The position numbers and the translations under genes are program-made. A DNA stretch of 12,299 nucleotides, taken from CAZTLI01 sp964614375 (GTDB lineage Bacteria; Chloroflexota; Anaerolineae; Aggregatilineales; Phototrophicaceae). The notes below the pieces were generated by a model. It was not told the DNA's origin, did no database searches, and saw nothing but the letters and a program-made list of their open reading frames with translations. The number at the start of each line of letters is the position of its first letter. Within the stretch, counting starts at the first letter, position 1. Shown piece after piece: positions 7,079 to 12,299 of this stretch. Where the stretch lies: positions 1-12,299 of the forward strand of contig CAZTLI010000128.1 of assembly GCA_964614375.1 (NCBI GenBank). The letters run 5' to 3'.

Positions 7079-7082
7079 GGAG
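7079..7082 (+). promoter_or_regulatory. Ribosome binding site deciding the kinase start
   Basis: GGAG lies nine bases before the ATG at 7092, but only three bases before a TTG at 7086 that opens the same frame. The spacing favours the ATG. Confidence 0.5.
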
Positions 7083-7091
7083 CCATTGACC

Positions 7092-9632
7092 ATGTTCCAA
7101 AACATGACTATCGGTCAGCGTCTTGTTCTCATTGTTGCGGGATTAACGACGACCATGCTGTTGGTTGTGGCGATCATCGCCCTTTTTGGTAGTCGCGAAA
7201 CGCTCCGGCAAGATACCCGTCGGGCCTTTGCAGAATATGAGCGGCTTGTCACCGCTGAACTCGATCAACGGATTGCCAATGCGGTGGCGGCGGCCCACAA
7301 TCTTGTAGACGCCATTGAACCAGAAAGTGAAACCCAACCAGATCGCCTGCGCCAACCCGTAAACCTCAGTATCGGTGCCGATGACGATACGTTGATTCAC
7401 CGGGTCAATGTGCATCGTGGCGATACAACGGCGGTGTTCGATATTCCGAATCCCGACGCAGGCAGTGTGCGTCTGACTCGGGTGCGTGATGGCGAAGTAC
7501 CGGGCGATGCGTGGGTATTTGGTGTTCTGGAAACCAATCAACCGCGCTGGTATGGGCCGGGGATGCCGCTCTTCCCCCAATCGACAGAGCGTGACGCAGT
7601 ATCGTTTGCCGTGCCCTTTGCCAACGGCGGTGACGTGATAGACAGCGTACTCTGGGTCGATATTCCGGTGAGCGCAATTCAAGCGACGTTGTTTGAATCT
7701 GCCGAAGCGACCAATTTGACTGTCGAATTGTCGCGCGGCTATTCGGTGTTATTGACCAGCACGAACGAAGTCATTGCGGCTTTTGGTCTGCCCGATGACA
7801 CGGCGGAAGGCTCGACCATGCCGCTTGAGAGCAGTGCGGCTGCGCGTATCTATGAAGAGGTTGCGGCGCGTGAGGTTGGCGACGCCTTAAGTGTGATAGA
7901 CCCGGTGTTCGGGCAGGAGTCCTTTGCTTTTCAAACGACGCTTTCCAGTGTGGATTGGCATTTGGTCAGTTTCTTCCCGGAAACAATCTTGCCGACGCTG
8001 CCCAAAGAGACCATTCTACAGGTTGTGCTGGTGTCGCTGGCGGGTGTGGTCACGCTGCTGTGGTTCATCAATTACTACATCCACAACAATGTGGCTGAAC
8101 CTTTGTCGAAATTGAGCCATGCCGCGCAGGAAATCGGTTCGGGCGATATGCGCTATCAAATCGGGCATCGTGAACGTCGGGACGAAATCGGGCGCATGGC
8201 GCTGGCGCTGGAAGATATGAAACGCAATCTCGCCCATTCTTATGATGAGTTGAATAAGTGGGGGCGCACACTCGAACAACGTGTGACCGAACGGACGGAA
8301 GAACTCGATCATGCGCGTAAGGAATCCGATACCCGCGCCGACGAACTGCGGGCGATTTATGACGAGTCGCTGTCTGTCGTGACGGAACATCGTTTGCCGC
8401 CGCTGCTGGACACGTTCACCAAACGTATTCTCAGCCTGCTCGATTCCAGTTACTGTAGTGTGTGGCTGCTCACCGATGACCGCCAATATCTAAAATTGGT
8501 CGCCAGCACCATCGCTGGTCAGCAGACAACGGGCGTGGTCGCCAGTGTGAATGAGGGCATGATAGGCGTTGTAACGCGCGAAGGGCGCGCCATTCGCGTG
8601 GATGATTATCAGAATTGGCCGCAAAAAATCGCGCTCAACAGCATCAGTGACCGGCATATTGACCGGGCCGTGTGTGTGCCTTTGATGTTCTCTGGTCGGG
8701 CGATTGGCGCCGTTGCCGCAGGCCGCAAAGCCGCAAAGCCGGTATACAGCGAGGATGATGAACGCAAATTGCGATTATTCGCCAATATGGTATCGCCCAC
8801 AGTGCGAAACGCACAGTTGTTCGTGCAGGTGAACGAAGCCGTTAAAGAGGCCGAACGCGCTAATCAGGTGAAAACCCGTTTCCTCGCCAGTGTGACGCAT
8901 GAATTGCGGACGCCGCTGAATCTCATCATCAACAATATGGACTTCATGCGTATCGGGGCATTTGGCGATGTCAACGCCGACCAGATTTCCCGCCTGGATC
9001 AGACCATTCGCAGTGCCGAACATCTTTTGTTCCTCATCAATGACTTGCTCGATGTGAGCAAAATTGAAGCGGGTGAAATGGAACTGTTCATCCAGCACGG
9101 CGATATTTATCCCGTTGTCGAAGACGCGCTCGATGCCGCCAAAATGCAGCTTGAAAAAGATGGCGACAAAGCCATTCGCGTCACCATTGAGTCGCATGTT
9201 GCCGAAGACCTGCCGCAAATTCCAATGGACTCGCGGCGCATCCGGCAGGTATTGAACAATCTATTGAGCAACGCGGTGAAGTTTACGCAAGAGGGCACGG
9301 TCAGCCTGACCGTGAAGCACGAGGGGGAGGTTATCAGGTTTGATGTGACCGATACGGGTATTGGTATCCCCGATGACGAAAAGGCCAAATTGTTTCAAGC
9401 CTTTGAACGCACATCCCGCGCGAAAGAACTGGGAATCGAGGGCACGGGTTTAGGCTTGCCGATTACGCGCTTTTTTGTGCAGCAGCACGGCGGCACGATT
9501 GAAGTGGATACGACGATGGGCAAAGGGACGACGTTTCGTTTCACACTGCCGATTAAACAACCGGCTAAATCGGATGATAAAAAGGCGGATGACCGCCGCA
9601 TAGAAGCGCTGCTGGCGGTGAATACTGAGTAG
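7092..9632 (+). CDS. Membrane sensor histidine kinase (Cache-like sensor, HAMP, GAF, HisKA, HATPase)
   Basis: An 846-residue sensor kinase that would autophosphorylate a histidine on a signal and pass the phosphate to the receiver encoded next. From the N-terminus: membrane helix 1 at about 7-30, a large external region at about 35-305 of the size of a double-Cache sensor, helix 2 at about 308-330, a HAMP linker at about 332-382, a charged coiled coil to about 430 and a GAF domain at about 433-578. A HisKA domain follows with the phospho-acceptor His603 in SVTHELRTPLN, then an HATPase domain at about 710-822. The latter shows the N box RQVLNNLLSNAVKFT, G1 DTGIGIP near 753, F box LFQAFER and G2 GTGLGLP near 784, all intact. 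There is no attached receiver domain. It probably signals to the receiver gene 78 bp downstream. The ligand is unknown. Confidence 0.93.
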   Translation: MFQNMTIGQRLVLIVAGLTTTMLLVVAIIALFGSRETLRQDTRRAFAEYERLVTAELDQRIANAVAAAHNLVDAIEPESETQPDRLRQPVNLSIGADDDTLIHRVNVHRGDTTAVFDIPNPDAGSVRLTRVRDGEVPGDAWVFGVLETNQPRWYGPGMPLFPQSTERDAVSFAVPFANGGDVIDSVLWVDIPVSAIQATLFESAEATNLTVELSRGYSVLLTSTNEVIAAFGLPDDTAEGSTMPLESSAAARIYEEVAAREVGDALSVIDPVFGQESFAFQTTLSSVDWHLVSFFPETILPTLPKETILQVVLVSLAGVVTLLWFINYYIHNNVAEPLSKLSHAAQEIGSGDMRYQIGHRERRDEIGRMALALEDMKRNLAHSYDELNKWGRTLEQRVTERTEELDHARKESDTRADELRAIYDESLSVVTEHRLPPLLDTFTKRILSLLDSSYCSVWLLTDDRQYLKLVASTIAGQQTTGVVASVNEGMIGVVTREGRAIRVDDYQNWPQKIALNSISDRHIDRAVCVPLMFSGRAIGAVAAGRKAAKPVYSEDDERKLRLFANMVSPTVRNAQLFVQVNEAVKEAERANQVKTRFLASVTHELRTPLNLIINNMDFMRIGAFGDVNADQISRLDQTIRSAEHLLFLINDLLDVSKIEAGEMELFIQHGDIYPVVEDALDAAKMQLEKDGDKAIRVTIESHVAEDLPQIPMDSRRIRQVLNNLLSNAVKFTQEGTVSLTVKHEGEVIRFDVTDTGIGIPDDEKAKLFQAFERTSRAKELGIEGTGLGLPITRFFVQQHGGTIEVDTTMGKGTTFRFTLPIKQPAKSDDKKADDRRIEALLAVNTE

Positions 9633-9702
9633 GTGACCTTGCCAGCCGTGCGATTCACTGACATTGCACCCTTATCGTCGCAAAATTGGCACAGGGGGAA
9701 AG

Positions 9703-9708
9703 AAGGAG
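9703..9708 (+). promoter_or_regulatory. Ribosome binding site of the receiver gene
   Basis: AAGGAG ends two bases before the ATG at 9711. The spacing is short, but it is the only good site, and it supports starting the protein here rather than at the upstream in-frame GTG at 9633. Confidence 0.5.
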
Positions 9709-9710
9709 AC

Positions 9711-10127
9711 ATGGCAACAGGGACAGAATTTGCACATCTAAATGCGTTGGTGGTGGAAGATGATGCCGGAGGGATGGCGATTATCGGTGTGATGATGCGC
9801 TATCTGGGTATTAAATCCTACATCAATACGACGGGCGAAGGCGTGATTCAAATGGCACATGCCATGAAGCCCTCACCCAATATCATCTTTTTAGACATCA
9901 ATTTGCCCACGACAACCGGTTATGAAGTGCTCAAGCAGATTCGCGCCGATGAAAAGCTGAAGGATGTGATCGTTGTGGCTGTCACCGCACAGGACGCCGA
10001 CATCGAAATTCCGAAATGCAAGGCCGCCGGATTCAACGCCTATATTGGTAAACCCGTCAGCCGCACGCGCTTCCCACGACAACTGCGCCGCATCCTCAAA
10101 AGCGAAGAGGTATGGGAGACGTATTAG
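9711..10127 (+). CDS. Single-domain response regulator (CheY-like receiver)
   Basis: A 138-residue protein made of one receiver domain. ALVVEDD near the N-terminus gives the acidic metal-binding pair. FLDINLP carries the phospho-acceptor Asp62. VAVTAQD gives the switch Thr92, and IGKPVSR gives the conserved Lys114 followed by Pro. After the fifth helix only about ten residues remain, so there is no DNA-binding or enzymatic output domain. Such receivers act by protein contact or as phosphate shuttles (as CheY or DivK do). It follows the kinase after 78 bp on the same strand and ends just before a hairpin terminator, so the two genes are very likely one transcription unit. Its partner beyond the kinase is not visible here. 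Confidence 0.92.
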   Translation: MATGTEFAHLNALVVEDDAGGMAIIGVMMRYLGIKSYINTTGEGVIQMAHAMKPSPNIIFLDINLPTTTGYEVLKQIRADEKLKDVIVVAVTAQDADIEIPKCKAAGFNAYIGKPVSRTRFPRQLRRILKSEEVWETY

Positions 10128-10159
10128 GCGTGGGTCTTTGGGGATAGGTTTTAGCGATT

Positions 10160-10199
10160 AAAGAGGCAGTGGACGATCAATCACCCACCGCCTCTTTTT
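10160..10199 (+). terminator. Intrinsic terminator between convergent genes
   Basis: AAAGAGGCAGTGG at 10160-10172 pairs with CCACCGCCTCTTT at 10185-10197 with a single mismatch, giving a 13-bp stem with a 12-base loop that runs into five T residues on the plus strand. On the minus strand the stem is followed by a shorter T-rich tail. It should therefore end the kinase/receiver transcript and may also serve the convergent hydrolase gene. Confidence 0.85.
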
Positions 10200-10204
10200 G
10201 TATG

Positions 10205-11023
10205 CTAGGGCAGTATCTGGCATGTGTTGGTTAACGTGCCGATGCCTTCGATACGCACCGTGACCGTATCGCCATCTTGTAGAAAACGCGGCGGGTTCAT
10301 GCCCTTGCCGACACCCGCCGGTGTGCCCGTTAGAATCATATCGCCGGGGTCGAGCGTGAACATGAACGAGCAGTAGGACACTAGCTGCGCGATGCTGTTG
10401 ATCATCATGGCGGTGCTGCCGTCCTGCATGACCTCGTCGTTGACCAGCGTCTGAATACTCAGATTTTGTGGGTCGCCAATCGCATCGGCAGTCACCACGC
10501 ACGGCCCCAGTGGACAAAACGTATCCAGACTTTTGGCGCGTATCCATTGGCTTTCGCTGGATTGAATGTCGCGCGCGGTGACATCGTTGGCGATGGTATA
10601 GCCAAACACATGCCGCATCGCCTCGTGTTCATCGACTTCGCGCGCCCGTTTGCCGATGACGACGGCCAGTTCACCTTCCCAATCGACCTGCTGCGTGATG
10701 GACTCGCGCCATGTGATGACGCCGCCCGTGCCCATGATGCTGCTGGTAAATTTGGTGAATATCAGCGGCGCAGGCGGGACATCGTTCCCCAGTTCTTCGG
10801 CATGTTCGGCATAGTTGCGCCCAATGGCGATAATCTTGCCCGGACGCAAGGGCGCTTCCAGAATCGCCTCTTCTACGGGTATGTGATCGCTGGTCAAACT
10901 CGGTCGAATGCCCCGTCGAATAATCTGGTCGAGGGGGTCTGTCCATGCGGCGGCATAGATTTTGCCGTCTATCACCTGTCCGACGCGCCTGCGCCCTTCA
11001 TGCGTGTATGTCACTAATTGCAT
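10205..11023 (-). CDS. Fumarylacetoacetate hydrolase (FAH) family protein
   Basis: A 272-residue protein of the FAH superfamily: metal-dependent hydrolases, isomerases or decarboxylases acting on acylpyruvate-like and 2-oxo-acid substrates. The N-terminal part to about residue 60 is the short family-specific domain. GRNYAEHAEE at 68-77 is the conserved catalytic-lid segment. WEGELAVVIGK at 115-125 supplies metal ligands Glu116 and Glu118, and NDVTARD at 146-152 supplies Asp147. KSLDTFCPLGP at 164-174 and LTGTPAGVG at 231-239 are further family signatures. All catalytic residues I can check are present, so an active enzyme is expected. The exact substrate cannot be told in this family; candidates include acylpyruvates, oxaloacetate and hydroxyhepta-dienedioates. 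It lies 68 bp downstream of the unrecognised large gene and shows no pathway partners. Confidence 0.92.
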   Translation of the reverse strand: MQLVTYTHEGRRRVGQVIDGKIYAAAWTDPLDQIIRRGIRPSLTSDHIPVEEAILEAPLRPGKIIAIGRNYAEHAEELGNDVPPAPLIFTKFTSSIMGTGGVITWRESITQQVDWEGELAVVIGKRAREVDEHEAMRHVFGYTIANDVTARDIQSSESQWIRAKSLDTFCPLGPCVVTADAIGDPQNLSIQTLVNDEVMQDGSTAMMINSIAQLVSYCSFMFTLDPGDMILTGTPAGVGKGMNPPRFLQDGDTVTVRIEGIGTLTNTCQILP

Positions 11024-11091
11024 TGTGTTTATCTACTTTCGTCAAAGATTCAAAGGTAGCGCCGGGTCAATAGTCGGGCGCCATCATCCAA

Positions 11092-12299
11092 TTAACGTTG
11101 TTCCAGATGTCGCGCCGCCAGTTGTCCCCAGATGCTGCTGGTATATTGTGCCCACAGACTATAATAGGCTTCGCGCGCCTGCGCGCGATTTCCTGCTAAG
11201 TCATAACTCACGGCTTGTAAATAACGTGCGGAAGGACTCAAAGGCGTTTGTGGATTGGCGCGGACAGCCGTTTCAATTATGCTCAGCGACCCGCTGGGAT
11301 TGTCAAATACCAGCAGCGCCGTATACGCCGTTTGCGGGGCATCTAACAACCCGGCAGGCAAAAACACATCGCCAAAGCCCTCTGGCGCGTCGATTTGCTC
11401 GGCGAGATAGGTGCCATCGGGTTGCGCGGCAAATGCCCACCAGCCCATCCCCGCCCGCGAGAAGTTATAGGCCACACGGTCACGTCGCCCCACCTGTACA
11501 ATCGGCACACTTTCGATGATGGGTAGACCGCGCGCGATGAGCTGGTCAGAGAGGGGTTCATCCGTCACCAATGGCGCGACCATAAATCCATAGCCAACGA
11601 CGGCATCTATGTCGCAGGCGGGATAATTGTTCAAACTTGCCAGCACCAGCGCCTCACAGACATCCAGCGCCTGTGTGCCTGCAAATCCCATCGTATCGAG
11701 GAATGCAGTGGCTTGATTTGCCCCCCAGCTACCGGGTTCGGCGACAGTCAGGACCCGTTGGGCTGTTTCGAGTCCGTTTGTCGGTTGCCCATCCAGCAGA
11801 TACAACATCGCCAGCACCATCTGCCCGCGCAGGTAACCCGGCTCATCGGGTGGATAGTCGGACAATATTTCTTCGACAATCGTTATCGCTTCGGCGGGCG
11901 CGATACTGAATAGCGGTTCAAAGCTGTATAGGCGACAGGCCAGACTATCCTGTGATTGTGAGGTCGGATTCAAATCGGGCTGGAAGGGGCGGAAGAAATT
12001 GTTGCTATAGCGCCATTGCAGCGACAACTGCGCGACACAGCCCCATTCTGGCGATTCGATGCTGAACACGCGCACGCTCATCTCCGGTACGCCGACGATT
12101 TCAGGATTGGTCACAGGCCAGTTGACCACTGTGCCAAAACGTAATTGCGTATCGGGTTGCACGAGGCTAATCACTGTGCCGTTGCGCCAGCCAAAAATCA
12201 TCATCCGCCGATTGACATCATCATCGCGCACGATGACGACCATTTCGTCCAGCCCATCGTCGTTGACATCGGTAAAATGCAGCAGGGAGACCGTTTCAA
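11092..12299 (-). CDS. Unrecognised protein with a calcium-binding-like Asp-rich repeat and TPR-like helices, 5' end outside window
   Basis: The frame stays open from the TAA at 11092 to the right edge, giving over 400 residues with the true start beyond it. The Met codon at 12243 should not be taken as the start, because coding continues upstream through HFTDVNDDGLDEMVVIV. The DVNDDGLDE segment (12244-12270) resembles the Asp-rich loops of FG-GAP/VCBS-type beta-propeller repeats, and the next part (about 11980-12230) is beta-rich and aromatic. From about 11960 to 11700 and again near the C-terminus (residues like SARYLQAVSYDLAGNRAQAREAYYSLWAQY) the sequence looks like helical TPR pairs. Two to four cysteines are scattered. 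A secreted or surface lipoprotein is plausible, but the signal peptide would be outside the window. No function is assigned. Confidence 0.75.
   Translation of the reverse strand, partial: ETVSLLHFTDVNDDGLDEMVVIVRDDDVNRRMMIFGWRNGTVISLVQPDTQLRFGTVVNWPVTNPEIVGVPEMSVRVFSIESPEWGCVAQLSLQWRYSNNFFRPFQPDLNPTSQSQDSLACRLYSFEPLFSIAPAEAITIVEEILSDYPPDEPGYLRGQMVLAMLYLLDGQPTNGLETAQRVLTVAEPGSWGANQATAFLDTMGFAGTQALDVCEALVLASLNNYPACDIDAVVGYGFMVAPLVTDEPLSDQLIARGLPIIESVPIVQVGRRDRVAYNFSRAGMGWWAFAAQPDGTYLAEQIDAPEGFGDVFLPAGLLDAPQTAYTALLVFDNPSGSLSIIETAVRANPQTPLSPSARYLQAVSYDLAGNRAQAREAYYSLWAQYTSSIWGQLAARHLEQR

Noticed and set aside
7086..7091. TTG start for the histidine kinase
   Set aside because: It is too close to the GGAG site; the ATG at 7092 has better spacing.
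7143..7682. Open frame of 179 residues on the minus strand within the kinase gene
   Set aside because: It is a shadow of the clearly coding plus-strand kinase; composition is atypical and no motif is present.
9633..9710. In-frame GTG giving the receiver a 26-residue extension
   Set aside because: It directly abuts the kinase stop, has no homology to receiver N-termini, and AAGGAG precedes the internal ATG at 9711.
10466..11017. Open frame of 183 residues on the plus strand opposite the FAH gene
   Set aside because: The minus strand carries an intact FAH enzyme with all metal ligands; the plus frame shows no recognisable domain.
11059..11081. GC-rich inverted repeat (GCGCC with GGCGC) in the gap before the FAH gene, considered as a terminator
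   Set aside because: The stem is only 5 bp with a 13-base loop and no T run follows on the minus strand.
10962..11519. Open frame of 185 residues on the plus strand crossing the FAH start and the unrecognised gene
   Set aside because: It spans a gene boundary, is rich in Arg, Pro and Ser as shadow frames are, and has no ribosome site or motif.
12241..12243. Methionine codon as the start of the right-most gene
   Set aside because: The frame stays open to the window edge and the upstream residues continue the Asp-rich repeat, so the gene is truncated by the window.
1..12299. CRISPR arrays, tRNA or rRNA genes, insertion sequences, defence systems
   Set aside because: No regularly spaced repeats, transposase or nuclease signatures, or tRNA-like sequences were seen by eye on either strand.

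Overview
The window looks like chromosomal DNA of a free-living bacterium with moderate GC, densely packed with genes and lacking tRNA, rRNA, CRISPR or insertion-sequence signals. The style of the proteins (a tsaE-tsaB-rimI block, a large Cache/HAMP/GAF histidine kinase with a stand-alone receiver, and a long secreted-type protein with Asp-rich and TPR-like segments) would fit a Chloroflexota (Anaerolineae-like) genome. That is a weak inference from style, because no taxonomic marker is present.

The left half (1 to 6807) is one long minus-strand run. Reading in the direction of transcription, it begins with tsaE, tsaB and rimI: the t6A tRNA-modification ATPase and scaffold protein, and the ribosomal S18 N-acetyltransferase. 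After an 84-bp gap holding a candidate extended -10 promoter come three family-4 glycosyltransferases packed almost end to end. They are followed by a non-hydrolysing UDP-GlcNAc 2-epimerase family enzyme and then the first 15 codons of a gene whose N-terminus matches WbpB/WlbA, the UDP-GlcNAc(A) 3-dehydrogenase. The 2-epimerase next to WbpB suggests that the cell makes a di-N-acetylated mannuronic-acid-type sugar (the ManNAc3NAcA pathway), which the three transferases may add to a surface polysaccharide or glycan. The rest of that pathway should lie to the left of the window.

The centre (6808 to 7091) is a divergent, AT-rich regulatory region with two TATAAT boxes facing tsaE, a perfect 19-bp inverted repeat between them, and a candidate promoter facing right. 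To its right, on the plus strand, lie a membrane histidine kinase and a single-domain response regulator, which form a two-component pair with no DNA-binding output. This pair ends at a strong hairpin terminator shared with the convergent gene.

The right end (10205 to 12299) is again minus strand: a fumarylacetoacetate hydrolase family enzyme and, upstream of it, a large unrecognised protein whose start lies beyond the right edge. No defence system or mobile element was found. The most interesting parts are the sugar-acid/glycosyltransferase cluster attached to the t6A genes, the inverted repeat in the divergent promoter, and the unrecognised repeat protein.
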